This document shows positions 45,085-55,841 of a DNA stretch of 64,000 bases, one piece after another; position 1 is the first letter of the stretch, and every line of letters begins with the position of its first letter. Location of the stretch: the NCBI GenBank assembly GCA_026018925.1, contig JAKSZU010000012.1, forward strand, positions 42,943,218 through 43,007,217. The letters run 5' to 3'. The notes under the pieces were generated by a model. The model made no database searches. It had not been told where the DNA came from and was given only the letters and a program-made list of their open reading frames with translations. The stretch comes from Tupaia tana (Eukaryota; Chordata; Mammalia; Scandentia; Tupaiidae). The position numbers were made by a program, and so were the translations under genes.

Positions 45085-45688
45085 AACCACCAGGTCCAGG
45101 ACTTGACCACGATCGGCCATGTGGGAGTCCAGCACCCTTAACCACCATGCCACCTGCCGGCCCCTCCTTTCTCTTCTGCAGTTCATTGTCTCTCTTCTTT
45201 TCCATCTCTGTTAGCTTTGTCATTATGAATATTCTAAAATCCTTATCAGACATTTCCATGAGTTTCATTGTACTGTCTGAAGATGAAGAGGAGTTCTTCT
45301 TTTCTTTTGGAGGAGAGGTATTGTCTTGCTTTCCCATAGTTCTTGTGATCCTGTGGTGATTTCTAGTCATCTGATAGATTGTGCATTTCTTCCTGATTTT
45401 TTAAGTTCAATCTGAGTGTTCAGAGGCAAGCAGGAGGTGATCTGCAATCTTTCTTCTGTTCCATTTTCACTGTTTGTGCATCAGATTCAGGGTGAAGAGA
45501 GGAATATTCTGACCCTAATCATATTCAGATGATTGGAAACTGTTCACTTGGACCTGTCTAGACACTTAGTATGTAGAGGCTGATCAGAAAATGAATAAAG
45601 ATAAAGAAAAAGGAAAAGAACTAAGGAGAGGAAAGAAGAAGAAAAAATAAAATGAAAAAGAAAAAAAGATTAAAAAACATAAGATTGT

Positions 45689-45960
45689 AATTTTTTTTTT
45701 TTTTTTGAGAGAGGTTTTTCGCTATAGGGCGCGTGCGCTCGCCAGACGGACAGAGAGAGACATAGAGACAGAAAGCGAGAAATCACCCCCCAGGGGGGAT
45801 GGTCACGCCGCAATCCCTTCTCCTCCATTCTCCTCTCGGGATCTTGGGCACGCACGCACACGCGCCCGGCGTGAGTTGTAAGCCACCGGGTCCGAGACGC
45901 GAACCACGGTCGACTACGTGGGAGTCCAGTGACATAGCCATTACGCTAACTGCTGGTTCC
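45689..45960 (-). repeat. SINE type L, GGGAACC subfamily
   Basis: Near-intact copy, flanked by AAGATTGTAATTTT repeats (about 45680 and 45963). Confidence 0.94.
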
Positions 45961-46016
45961 CAAGATTGTAATTTTAAAAAGCAAAAATTAAAACCATGCA
46001 GCGCACACATGCGCCG

Positions 46017-46430
46017 CGCACAACCAATATTTTACAGCTGAAATACAGTATCCATATCAGGATATGGCTTCTCTGGTACCTTTCCTAAATGAAGTGAGGA
46101 AAGGCACAATTAACACAATAAAGGAGAGGCTTGAGAGCCCAGAGAATACTTTACCTTAATTTTTTTTTTAAATAGAAAGTCACAGGGAGACATAGCAAGA
46201 CAGAGACAGACAGAAATGGAGAGAAAGAGACACAGAGCTATCTCTACCTACTAGAAATGAGTCTGGAGGGGGAAGTCTCAGCAGAAAATCGTCATTTTTG
46301 GTCAAGGAAACCAATATTTCACAGCTGAAGTATGGTATCCATATCAGGATAGGCCTGGCTTCACTGCTGCTTTTCTAGAAATGAGTCTGGAGAGAGAAGT
46401 CTCAGCAGAAAATCTTCAGCATTGCATTTT
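46017..46430. repeat. Internal direct repeats in the L1-like remnant
   Basis: CCAATATTT(T/C)ACAGCTGAA at 46024 and 46310; CTAGAAATGAGTCTGGAG at 46251 and 46373 followed both times by GAAGTCTCAGCAGAAAATC. Confidence 0.85.
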
Positions 46431-46458
46431 ACTGTCTTGCTCCCCCAATGGCATTTAA

Positions 46459-46545
46459 AAAATCTTTTTTATTTATTTATTCATTTATTTTAATTTGACC
46501 AAAGTACCAGCGCCTTAACCACCACGCCACCTGCTGGTCCCCCTC
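46459..46545 (-). repeat. SINE type S with internal deletion
   Basis: AATTTGACCAAAG joins to TACCAGCGCCTTAACC; body and box B are gone. Confidence 0.8.
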
Positions 46546-46574
46546 AATAGCATTAAAAAAGAATTGTTATAGAG

Positions 46575-46757
46575 GAGCCCTAGCAGGTGACATGTTGATT
46601 AAGGGTGTTGGAATTCCACATGGTCGACCGTGGTTCAAGTCCCAGACCTGATGGCTTGTTTTCTCATTTTCCCTCTCTCTTTCTCTCTCTCTGTCCCTTT
46701 TTGGTCAAATTAAAATAAATAAATTAATTAAGTTAAATAAAATAGTTCTTTAAAACA
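46575..46757 (+). repeat. SINE type S
   Basis: Flanked by TTGTTATAGA repeats at about 46566 and 46759. Confidence 0.87.
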
Positions 46758-46762
46758 GTTGT

Positions 46763-46985
46763 TATAGAATGTGTGCACTTGCAGAGAGAGACAGAAACAG
46801 AGACAAAGTACCTCATACTCCTAGGGTGGCCAAGCTGCAATCACTTCTTCTCCATTCTTCTCTCAGGATTTTGGGCATGCACATGTGCCTGGCATGGTTT
46901 CAAGTCATCAGGTCCAGGACTCAAACCACACAGTTGGCCTTGTAGTCACCAGCCACCATTACCTTCATGCCACCAGCTGACTGCC
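46763..46985 (-). repeat. SINE type L/P, old copy
   Basis: Minus-strand copy with an altered head (GCCACCAGCTGACTG). Confidence 0.7.
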
Positions 46986-47106
46986 TCAATGGCATTTTAA
47001 GCCCTGAGAGGGGATGAGACATGGAAGGAATGAGAGTAGACTAGAATTAGTGAATTGCTGGCTTGTATGTCATATTTAGCAGTCAGAAAATCTGTTACAG
47101 TTGTGG

Positions 47107-47250
47107 GGCTGGCAGGTGGCATAGTAGTTAAGGGCACTGGACTTCCATATGGCTGACTGCAGTTCGAGTCCCGGACCTGGCGGCTTTCTCTCTCTCTCTC
47201 TGGTCAAATTAAAATAAACAAATAAATTTTAAAAAAGAAAGAAAGAAAGA
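47107..47250 (+). repeat. SINE type S, short body
   Basis: Flanked by AAAATCTGTTACAGTTG repeats at about 47090 and 47251. Confidence 0.93.
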
Positions 47251-47345
47251 AAATCTGTTACAGTTGCTAGCATTCTGGTGACTTGGACAGGGAGCTAAGA
47301 ATGGAAGGAGAGTGGCCAAAGAGGGAAGAGAGGACATCTGAATTT

Positions 47346-47632
47346 GCCAGTGGGTGGCATAGTGATTAAGATGCTGAATTCCAAATGGCTGACTGCTGTT
47401 CGAGTCCTGGATCTGGCAGCTTGAAACTAATGCCAGGTGTGTGCATATGTGTGTGGGTGTACATGCCCAAAATCCCAGGAGGGAGAATGGAGAAGAAAGA
47501 ATTGTGGTGTAGCCAACCCTCCGGATGGGGGATTATTTCTCTCTCTCTCGCTCTCGCTCTCGCTCTCGCTCTCGCTCTCTCTCGCTCTCGCTCTCTCTTT
47601 GGCGAGTGCACACGCCCTATAGCAAAAATCTC
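47346..47632 (+). repeat. SINE type L with (CTCTCG)n body
   Basis: The CT-rich stretch is a CTCTCG repeat at about 47543-47596. Confidence 0.85.
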
Positions 47633-47639
47633 TCAGAGT

Positions 47640-47935
47640 TTACCCTTGAAGGTGGAGGAAGAGGCAAGAAAATTCCAACTGACCGTGGGTATTTACAGAG
47701 ACAGGGAAGCATGAAAGAGTTGGTTAAGGTGGAGAATGAGGTGCAAGCCCAGCCCAGTGTAGTCCCCAGCCTGTGTTGGTTTCTCTGGTCTTCAGGTCAG
47801 TGTTTCACAGGCAAGTGCTCCATGATCGCTTGTCCCTGTCCTTTCTGCCACCCCCAGACTGTCAGAATTTGCTGGAGACCAGACAAGGCCTGGGAGGTGA
47901 GCCTAGCAGTTCCTTGGGGAAGTGATATCATTGCT
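47640..47935. other. Unassigned intergenic sequence
   Basis: Nothing recognised. Confidence 0.5.
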
Positions 47936-47998
47936 CTGTCCCTCTCTGGTCAAGTTAAAATAAGTAAATACATAAAGTTGAATAAAATAATTCTCTTT
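47936..47998 (+). repeat. SINE type S, 3' fragment
   Basis: CTCTCTGGTCAAGTTAAAATAAG and the A-rich tail only. Confidence 0.75.
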
Positions 47999-48191
47999 TT
48001 TTTTCCTTCCCACCTCCATTTCCCTGTGCAACCTGCTTCAGTGCCATCAGTCCACAGGCAGAGATGGGACAAAGGTTTGGGGTCAGTTTGTTCTAGCATG
48101 GGACACTATAAAAGGCCCAGGAGGATGAACCTGCCATAAATTCATTTTTTTTTCTTAAAGAAAGATTTATTTAATTGTACTTATTACTTTT

Positions 48192-48213
48192 TTAATAATT
48201 TTTTCACTTAACT

Positions 48214-48256
<43 letters not shown>

Positions 48257-48650
48257 TTTTTGAGAGGTTTTTGCTATAGGGTGCGTGCGCTCGCCAGACA
48301 GACAGAGAGAGACATAGAGACAGAAAGTGAGAAGTCACCCCCCAGAGGGGATGGTCACGTTGCAATCCCTTCTCCTCCATTCTCCTCTCAGGATCTTGGG
48401 CACGCACGCATACGTGCCCAGTGTGAGTTTTAAGCCACCGGGTCCGGGACGCGAACTGCGGTCAACTACATGGGAGTCCAGTGACATAGCCATTACACTA
48501 ACTGCTGGTTCCCTTATTTATTTATTTTATTTTGATCAAAGGGAAAGAGTGAGAGAGAGATGAAAAGCGAAAAGGCAAGCCATGAGATCTATGACTCGAA
48601 CCGCATGTAGAAGTCCAGTGCCCTTAACCACCACCCCAACTGCCAGCCTC
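48192..48650 (-). repeat. SINE type S split by an L
   Basis: Tail with (TTTA)n at 48192-48259; body and head 48514-48650. Confidence 0.83.
48260..48513 (-). repeat. SINE type L, GGGAACC subfamily, nested
   Basis: Same orientation as the host; ends GCTGGTTCCC inside a TTATTTATTT stretch. Confidence 0.9.
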
Positions 48651-48654
48651 AATT

Positions 48655-48848
48655 ATTATTATTTTTAAAGAATTATTTTATTTAACTTAATTAATTTATT
48701 TCATACTAATTTGGCCAGAGAGGAACAGAGTGAGAGAGAGGGGGTAGAGAGGGAAGTGAGAAAGTAAACCTCCAGGTCCAGGACTCGAGCCATGGTCGGC
48801 CATGTGGGAACGCAGTGCCCTTAATCACCACACCACCTGCTGGCCCCA
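48655..48848 (-). repeat. SINE type S
   Basis: Head-to-tail row of S copies starts here; ends CCACCTGCTGGCCCC. Confidence 0.86.
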
Positions 48849-48849
48849 C

Positions 48850-48983
48850 CAATTATTATTATTTTTCAATTTGGTCAGAAAGAGAGAGAGAGAGAAAGTG
48901 AGGAAGCAAGCTACCAGGTCTAGAACTTAAACCCAGGTCAACCATGTCCAGTGCCTTAACCACCACGCCACCTGCCGGTCCCA
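48850..48983 (-). repeat. SINE type S, short
   Basis: Follows AATTATTATTATTTTT, a repeat of the preceding tail motif. Confidence 0.84.
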
Positions 48984-48991
48984 ATAAAATA

Positions 48992-49266
48992 ATTCTTTTT
49001 TTTTTTCTTTTTTGAGAGGTTTTTGCTATAGATTGCGTGCACTCGCCAGAAAGACAGAGAGAGAGAGAGAGAGACAGAAAATGAGAAATCACCCCCTGGG
49101 GGATGGCCACGCCGCAATCCCTCCTCCTCCATTCTCCCCTTGGGATCTTGGGCATGCACGCACACGCGCCCGGCGTGAGTTTAAGCCACTGAGTCCGGGA
49201 CCGAACTACAGTCAACTACATGGGAGTCCAGTGATACAGCCATTATTGCCAACTGCTGGTTCCCCC
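48992..49266 (-). repeat. SINE type L
   Basis: Flanked by CCAATAAAATAATTCTTTTT repeats. Confidence 0.92.
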
Positions 49267-49284
49267 AATAAAATAATTCTTTTT

Positions 49285-49456
49285 TTAAAATTATTTATTT
49301 ATTCATTCATTTATTTTTAATTTGACAGAGAGAGACACAGAGAGAGAGAGAAAGAGGGGAAGTGAGAAAGCAAGCTACCAGGTCCGGGACTCGAACCGTG
49401 GTCAGCCATGTGGGAGTGTCCAGCGCCTTAACCACCATGCCACCTGCTGGTCCCAT
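49285..49456 (-). repeat. SINE type S
   Basis: Third insertion at an ATAAAATAATTCTTT target; the motif recurs at 49455. Confidence 0.9.
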
Positions 49457-49487
49457 AAAATAATTCTTTAAAAAAAAAATGGCTACA

Positions 49488-49762
49488 GTGGACACCAGCT
49501 AATGGCAAAGAGGTTATATCCCTGGACTACCACATGATCGACCTTTGTTCAAGTCCTGAACCTAGTGGCTTCGAAATCATGCCAGGCGCATGTGCATGCG
49601 TGTCCAGAATCCTGGGAGGAGAATTGAGGAGAGGGGATTGTGATGTGGCCATCCCCCTGGGGAGCAATTTCTCACTATCCCTCCTCTGTCTCCTGCCTCC
49701 ACCTCTCTACCCACATGAGTGCACATGCCCCAAGGCAAAAAACCTCTATTAAAAAAAAAAAA
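49488..49762 (+). repeat. SINE type L, old copy
   Basis: ACACCAGCTAATGGCAAAGAGG head; A-run at 49750. Confidence 0.8.
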
Positions 49763-49769
49763 AAACTTG

Positions 49770-50005
49770 ACCAGAGGGTATCTCTGTCTCTTGCCAGAGA
49801 GAGGTAGAGAGGAAGAGAGAAAGTGCCTTTTCTTTCACTGTGGCAGGGTCACCACAATCCTTTCTTCTCCATTTCTCTATCCTTTGGATTTTGGAGTATA
49901 CACACCTGCATTTCTCAAGCTGCACATTCCTCAAGCTGCCAAGTCCAGGACTCGAACCTCAGGGTCAGTCATGGGATTCAGCTCCTTTCACCACCAGGCC
50001 ATGGG
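49770..50005 (-). repeat. SINE type P
   Basis: GGTATCTCTGTCTCTTGCC tail; CTCGAACCTCAGGGTCAGTC head region. Confidence 0.68.
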
Positions 50006-50439
50006 GTCTGCCCATATCTGCCCATAATGAACAGGTTTCTACACTGCCTCATGAACCACTCCCTCTGACCCCCACGCAGGGACTGAGGTCTCTTCTCCTC
50101 CTCTCTAACCCCTCTGTACAAGGACACCGTCTCCCTGTCTCTCAGGGCCTGGGCTTCCTCCCCTTTCCTTAACACGCCACTCCCCACACCCTGTACTGTG
50201 CCCTCTCCTCACAGTGCAGCCCTCCACTGCTCCCACATATACATTCGTTCTTGAGCTCAGTCAAGGTCCCGGGGCCGCCATGTGCTCTGTGCCGTCCTGT
50301 GCTGAGGAACAGGCCTCTGACTGAGGGGAAGGCACAGAGGGGAGCAGCAGGCTTTCCACTGTGTGGTCCACTGGCAGAGGAGGGACCCTAGATTTCTCCC
50401 CCAAAGAATCTGAATTTAGCCCCTTCTGTCTGGGGCCAG
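50006..50439. other. Unassigned sequence, possibly ancient repeat
   Basis: CT-rich, no exon recognised; may be part of the L2 that follows. Confidence 0.4.
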
Positions 50440-50797
50440 GCTGCCCTGGGCCTTATCCTCGTTTGCCTCCTCCCCGCCTTCCTCCACTCTGCTCCTGGCT
50501 GGCTCCAGCCCTCTCTGGGGCCTCGGCTCCCTACTCTACAGCTTTAGGAACAAGTGGCCTGCCCTGCCTACCCCTGCTTCTCACTCCCTTCACTTCTCAA
50601 GCCTGCAGTCTGGCTTCTGCCCCCACCACACACCTGCGCCTCTCCCTGCCGCCTCCAGCACTTCCGCTACCTCCATCTACAGTCTGGAGCTCAGTCCTTA
50701 TCTCTCTGTACCTCCCTGCAACATCTGGCCTGTAATTCTCTCCCTCTTCCGTGAAGCACTGGTCTCTCCTTGGCTGCTGTGCCGCAGCTACACACCC

Positions 50798-51032
50798 TTT
50801 TTTTTTTTTTTCTTTTTTTGCTGTAGGGTGTGTGCCCTGGAGAGGTGGGGTGGGAGGGTAGTGAGAAAGCACTCCCAGGGGAGACTGGCCACATCACACT
50901 CCCTTCTTTTCCATTCTCTTCTCAGGATTTTGGGCATGACTGCGCATGAGCCCAGGAGTGTTTCTCAAGGACGGCACAGCTGGCCATGTGGGATCCGGCC
51001 ACCTTAACGACCATGCAACCAGCTGGCCCCAC
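50798..51032 (-). repeat. SINE type P
   Basis: TTGCTGTAGGGTGTGTGCCC tail; GATCCGGCCACCTTAACG head. Confidence 0.72.
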
Positions 51033-51244
51033 ACATCCGTTTTTCTGAAGTGCACGTCTGGTGGCATCAGCTGAAGTCCGTCCTTGGTTCTGAACATATA
51101 AGGGGCTGCGTGTTCGGCCCCTGCCTGGCTGGCCAGAGCCCCTCACTGCCTATGTACGCCCAGGCCATGGCCCCTGAGCTCTTTCTCTTCTTTCAACACC
51201 AGGCTCTTACTAGCCTGGGATGCCTGCTATTCCCTGTGCCACAA

Positions 51245-51520
51245 GCTTATTTATTTATTTATGTTATTGGTGAGGTTTTTGCTATAGGGCGTCTGTGCTT
51301 GCCAGAAAGACAGAGACAGACAGAGAGACACAAAACAAGAAATCACCCCCCAGGGGGAATGGCCACACCGCAATCCCTTCTCCTCCATTCTCCTCTTGGG
51401 ATTTTGGGCACGCACGCACACACGCCAGGCCTGAGTTTAAGCCACCAGGTCTGGGACTCGAACCACAGTCGACTACATGGGAGTCCAGCGACATAGCCAT
51501 TACGCCAACTGCTGGTCCCT
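51245..51520 (-). repeat. SINE type L
   Basis: Inserted in L2; ends CCAACTGCTGGTCCC. Confidence 0.9.
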
Positions 51521-51677
51521 ATTTAATTAATTAATTGATTAATTAATTATTCTTCAATTTGAGCAGAGAGAGAGAGAGAGAGAGAAAACGAAAGCAAGCT
51601 GCCAGGTCTGGGACTTGAACTGTGGTCCACCATGTAAGAGTCTGACACCTTAAACACGACACCACCTGCTGGCCCCA
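51521..51677 (-). repeat. SINE type S
   Basis: (TTAA)n tail; adjoins the previous L. Confidence 0.86.
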
Positions 51678-51939
51678 ACCAGGAACTTTTGTTTTTACAT
51701 CTCAACAGACTCCTCCTCACCCTTCAAGGCCCAGCTTGGATGGTGAAGGCTTCTCTCACTTCACATGTCTGGCCTAGGCACTTTCTGGGGTACCTCTGCA
51801 TTTAGGGACTATGCTTCTCTCTTCTTCCGCTGCTGTTGGAATTGCCAGATACAACATGTGGGACAAAATTAAACTCAGTCTTTATCTGAAATTCAGACTT
51901 AACTGGGTGTCCAGTTTGTTTGTTTGTTTAAGAATTATT

Positions 51940-52085
51940 TTAGGGGGCAGCGGGTGGCATGGTGGTTAAAGGCGCTGGACTCCCACATGGCTGACCACAG
52001 TTTGAGTCCCGGACTTTGCAGCTTGCTTTATCACTTTCTCTGTCTGGTCAAATTGAAAAAAAATAATAATAATAATAATAATTCT
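51940..52085 (+). repeat. SINE type S, short
   Basis: GGGGGCAGCGGGTGGCATGG head; (AAT)n tail. Confidence 0.85.
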
Positions 52086-52087
52086 TT

Positions 52088-52258
52088 TAAAAAATTATTT
52101 TATTTAACTTTATTTATTTATTTATTTTTAATTTGACCAGAGAAGGACAGAATGAGAGAGAGGGAAAATAAGAAAGTAAGCTGCCAGGTCCAGGACTCGA
52201 ACTGCAGTCGATCACGTGGAGTCCAGCACCCTTAACTGCCATGCCATCTGCTGGCCTC
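52088..52258 (-). repeat. SINE type S
   Basis: Opposite strand to its neighbour; ends GCCATCTGCTGGCC. Confidence 0.86.
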
Positions 52259-52262
52259 CCCC

Positions 52263-52508
52263 TTTTTCTTTAAGAGATTTTTTGCTATAGGGCATGTGCA
52301 TTTGCCAGAAAGACAGACAGAAAGCAAGAAATCACCCCCAGGGGGGATGGCCACGCCACAATCCCTTCTCTTCCATTCTCTTCTCGGGATCTTGGGCACA
52401 CACGCACACATGCCTGGCATGAGTTTAAGCCACCAGGTCTGGGACTCTAACCGTGGTCGACTACGTGGGAGTCTAGAGACATAGCCATTAAGCCAACTGC
52501 TGGTCCCA
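52263..52508 (-). repeat. SINE type L
   Basis: Short CT body (AAGACAGACAGAAAGC). Confidence 0.87.
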
Positions 52509-52555
52509 TCCTCCCATTTTTTAAAAAGAAGGTCTTTTAAAAAAAATTAATTATT

Positions 52556-52805
52556 GGGACCAGCAGATGGCATAATGACTATGTCGCTGGACTCTCAGGT
52601 AATCAACCGCGGTTCAAGTCCTGGTCCCAGTAGCTTAAACTCATGCCTGGCATGTGTGCGTGCATGCCTAAGATCCCGAGAGGAGATTAGAGGAGAAAGG
52701 ATTCTGGCGTGACCATCCTCCCTGGGGGGTGGGGTAATTTCTTGCTTTCTGTCTCTGTCTCTTTCTGTCTTACTGGTGAGTGCATGCGCCCTGTAGCAAA
52801 AATTT
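52556..52805 (+). repeat. SINE type L
   Basis: Follows AATTAATTATT; tail ends GCAAAAATTTTAAAAAA. Confidence 0.86.
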
Positions 52806-52988
52806 TAAAAAATATTATTTATTTAATTCCATTTGTTATTGTTAATTTTGTTTTAATTTGACCAGTCAGAGACAGAAAGAGAGAGAAAGGGAAGGTGAGA
52901 GAGCAAGCTGCCAGGTCCGGGACTCAAACTGTGGTCAGTCATGTGGGAATCCAGCACCTTTAACCACCATGCCACCTGCCAGCCCACC
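52806..52988 (-). repeat. SINE type S
   Basis: Minus-strand copy with a TTGTTATTGTTAATT tail. Confidence 0.84.
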
Positions 52989-52994
52989 TACCTT

Positions 52995-53265
52995 GTTTTT
53001 TTTTTTTTTTTTTTAAAGAGAGATCTTTGCTACAGCTTGGGTGCACTCACCAGAGAGACAGAGAGAGACAGAAAGTGTGAAATCAACCCTTAGGGAGGAT
53101 GGAGGATGGCCACACTGCAAACCCTTCTTCATTCTCCTTTTGGGATTTTGGGCATGCATGCACACATTCTTGGTGTGAATTTCAAGCCACTGGGTCATGG
53201 ACGAGAACCACAGTCAGAAGTATAGGAATCCGGCGCTTTAACCAGTATGCCACCTGCTGGCCCCC
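52995..53265 (-). repeat. SINE type L/P, old copy
   Basis: Has GGAGGATGGAGGATGG, a doubled motif in the palindrome block. Confidence 0.75.
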
Positions 53266-53560
53266 TGGTGTCCTATAGCTTTGTGTGTTAAATTGTACAA
53301 CACTACCTGCTGTGCCTCTGAGAGCCTTCTCGTGTTTGGTCCAGAGCAGACACTCTCTGTTAGCAGTGAGAGTAACAGGCAGTGAGATGGTAGGCACAGG
53401 GGATGAAGGCTCCCTAGAGGAGGTGACACCTGAGCCAAAGCAGATGGAGATATTAGTCATGGTATCCACCAGCCCCTCCATGGAGATACTGCCAATAGCA
53501 GGTTGAATAGAATTTTCCCCCAAAACATGTCCAAGTCCTAACCCTACCCCACCCCTGTTT

Positions 53561-53838
53561 TTCTTTTTTTTTTTTTTTTTTTGGAGAGATTTTTGCTATA
53601 GGGCGCGTGTGCTCGCCAGACAGACAGAGAGAGACATAGAGACAGAAAGCGAGAAATCACCCCCCAAGGGGGATGGTCACGCCGCAATCCCTTCTCCTCC
53701 ATTCTCCTCTCGGGATCTTGGGCACGCATGCACACGCCCCCGGCGTGAGTTTTAAGCCACCGGGTCTGGGACGCGAACTGCGGTCGACTACGTGGGAGTC
53801 CAGCGACATAGCCATTACGCTAACTGCTGGTTCCCCCC
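53561..53838 (-). repeat. SINE type L, GGGAACC subfamily
   Basis: In the LTR; flanked by CCCCTGTTTTT repeats. Confidence 0.92.
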
Positions 53839-53984
53839 TCCCCTGTTTTTATGAATGTGGTATTATTTGGAATAAGGTCTTTGCAGATGTAATTTAGTCA
53901 AGGATCTGGGGGCGAGGTCATCCTGGATACAGGGTGGGCCCTAAATCCAGTACCTTTCCCAATCCTTATAAGAGAAAGAGGCCC

Positions 53985-54150
53985 CGCCAGGTGGCACAGT
54001 CCATTGTGTACTGGACCACAGTGCTGGACACATGGCCCACTGTGGGTCTGGATCTCGGGTTGGCCTGAAAACACGCCAGGCACACCAGGGCATCCCGGAT
54101 GCCAGGGAGCTGGGGAAAGGGGATCAAGGCATGACTGGATTCTGTCAAAG

Positions 54151-54196
<46 letters not shown>

Positions 54197-54230
54197 GACA
54201 TATTCTCTTTATCATGAATAAAATACTAAA
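53985..54230 (+). repeat. SINE type Q
   Basis: Divergent family: TACTGGACCACAGTGC, CCTGAAAACACGCC, a (CT)n run at 54151-54193, end TTATCATGAATAAAAT. See 58755. Confidence 0.65.
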
Positions 54231-54244
54231 CTTAGGGAGAGAGG

Positions 54245-54495
54245 GATCAGCAGATGGCGTAATGGTTATGTAGCTGGATTCCCATGTAGTTGACTGTGGT
54301 TGGAGTCCTGGACCCAGTGGCTTAAACTCACACCGGGCGTGTGTGCGTGCATGTCCAAGATCCTGAGAAGAGAATGGAGGAGAAGGGATTGTGGCGTGGC
54401 CATTCCCCCTGGGGGGGTGATTTCTTGCTTTCTGTCTCTCTGTCTCTCTGTCTGTCTTTCTGGTGTGTGCACGTGCCCTGTAGCAAAAACCTCTC

Positions 54496-54525
<30 letters not shown>
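54245..54525 (+). repeat. SINE type L
   Basis: GGGATCAGCAGATGGCGTAATGG head; A-tail about 28 bases. Confidence 0.9.
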
Positions 54526-54526
<1 letters not shown>

Positions 54527-54533
54527 GAGAGAG

Positions 54534-54755
54534 AGGGCCAACTCCATAGCCTGGTGGTTAAGGCACTGGATCCCACATGGCCAACTGGGCAGTTGGAGTC
54601 CCAGACCTGGTAGCTTGAGAAACACACTGGGCACATGCCATGCACACACGTGCCCCAAATCCTGACAGGATAGAGAGATGAAGAAGGGGTTGTGCACTGC
54701 CATTTTCCCACAAAAGGTGCTGTCTCTCTCTCTCTGGTGAGCACCCACAAGAGTG
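54534..54755 (+). repeat. SINE type P
   Basis: GGGCCAACTCCATAGCCTGG head; TTTTCCCACAAAAGGTGC body. Confidence 0.72.
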
Positions 54756-55013
54756 GTAAGGAGAGGGAGATTTGAGACTCTCCAGAGGAAAGTTGATCAC
54801 ATGAAGATAGAGGCAGAGGTTGGGATCATCTCTAAATAAACCAAGAAACACCAAGAAGAAAGGCATGGAATGGATCCCCCTTAGAGCCTCTGAAAGGAAC
54901 CAACTGTCAACACCTCGAGTTTGGACTTCTGGCCTCCAGAGCTGAGAGAAACAACACTGTTGTTTTAAGCCATCTGTTTTATGGCACTGCATTACAGCGG
55001 ATCTAGGGAACAA

Positions 55014-55214
55014 ACAGTCCCGAGACTTCGTGTTTCCCAAACTCAGCCTGTAAGCTTCCTCATGAGCCTTGGTCCCCAGACTCCCCTTTAGCATCAGATT
55101 TCATATCCAGTCATAGGAATGACCCCAATGGTCCTGGCCTCCTGGTAGTCATGGCCTTATATAGTCCCCCCCAACAGGACTGACCACGTGGCAGTAAAGT
55201 ACTGCAGAAGTGAC
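55014..55214. other. Unassigned intergenic sequence
   Basis: Nothing recognised after the LTR end. Confidence 0.5.
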
Positions 55215-55480
55215 AGGTGTGGTTTTGTTTGTTTATTATTTTTTTTTAACCATAGGGCGCATAGGCTTGCTGAAGAGACAGAGAGAGGGAAAGTGAGAAG
55301 TCACTTCCTAGAGGAGATGGCCATGCTGAAATCCTCTCTCCTCCATTCTCCTCCTGGGATTTTGGGCACACATGCACACACGCCCGGCATGTTTTCCAAA
55401 CCACTGGGTCCAGGACTTGAACCACAGAGTCAGCCATGTGGGATACAGAGCCTTTACCACCACACCACCTACTGACCCTG
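55215..55480 (-). repeat. SINE type L/P, old copy
   Basis: CATAGGGCGCATAGGCTTGC tail; CACCACCTACTGACC head. Confidence 0.74.
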
Positions 55481-55494
55481 TATAGGTGTATGCT

Positions 55495-55752
55495 TTTTTT
55501 TTTTTTTTAAGTTTTTTTTTGCCATAGGGCTTGTGTGTGCTCATCAGAGAGACAGAGAGAGACACTGAGAGGGAAAGTGAGAGATGACCTTCTAGGAGGG
55601 ATGGCCATGTTTCAATCCCTCTCCTCCTGAGATTTTGGGCACACATGCACATCTGGTGTGATTTTTTCCAAGCCATCAGGTTTGGGACTCAAACTGTGGT
55701 CAGCCATATGGGAGTCCAGTGTCTTAACCACCATGCCACCTGCTGGCCTCAA
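55495..55752 (-). repeat. SINE type L/P, old copy
   Basis: Follows a T-run; ends CCACCTGCTGGCC. Confidence 0.76.
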
Positions 55753-55841
55753 AAGCCATCTTCTTGTTCATTAGGCATTCTTCCTATATGGCTATTTGTG
55801 TCTAAATTTCTCCGTCTTATAAAGACACCAATCATATTTTT

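Larger units (their letters stand above)
44405..45165 (-). repeat. SINE type S split by two L copies
   Basis: Tail at 44405-44433, body and head 44988-45165; outer repeats CTCCTTTCTCTTCT at about 44390 and 45166. Confidence 0.9.
43130..46450. mobile_element. Old L1-like LINE 5' region, broken by SINEs
   Basis: AGGCTACAGTATTCTTGGTTG, GAGAGGTCCGTTGTTAGCC, TGGCTATAATGTGTTTGAAG, ATTTGGGGTCCTTTGTGTTTC and CATTATGAATATTCTAAAATCC are phrases of the 5' part of old (L1M-type) LINE-1 elements. No open frame remains. SINEs sit at 43477, 44405-45165 and 45689. Orientation not decided. Confidence 0.6.
50440..51840 (+). mobile_element. L2 LINE fragments interrupted by SINEs
   Basis: TGCAGTCTGGCTTCTGCCCC and CTCTGTACCTCCCTGCAACA at 50600-50730, GATGCCTGCTATTCCCTGTG at 51217, and CACCCTTCAAGGCCCAGC with GAAGGCTTCTCTCACTT at 51720 follow the plus-strand order of L2. 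P, L and S copies separate the pieces. Confidence 0.65.
53505..55013 (+). mobile_element. MLT1-type LTR, broken by four SINEs
   Basis: GAATTTTCCCCCAAAACATG, GGTCTTTGCAGATGTAATTT, GGTGGGCCCTAAATCC, CTTATAAGAG, then after the SINEs GACTTCTGGCCTCCAGAGC and GTTGTTTTAAGCCATC, all in the order of an ancient mammalian MaLR LTR. No coding part. Confidence 0.75.

Noticed and set aside
47525-48139. 204-codon frame starting in Arg/Ser-Leu repeats
   Set aside because: The start is the (CTCTCG)n SINE body; the rest has no recognisable homology.
50361-50735. 124-codon Pro/Ser/Leu-rich frame
   Set aside because: It is translated L2-derived CT-rich sequence.
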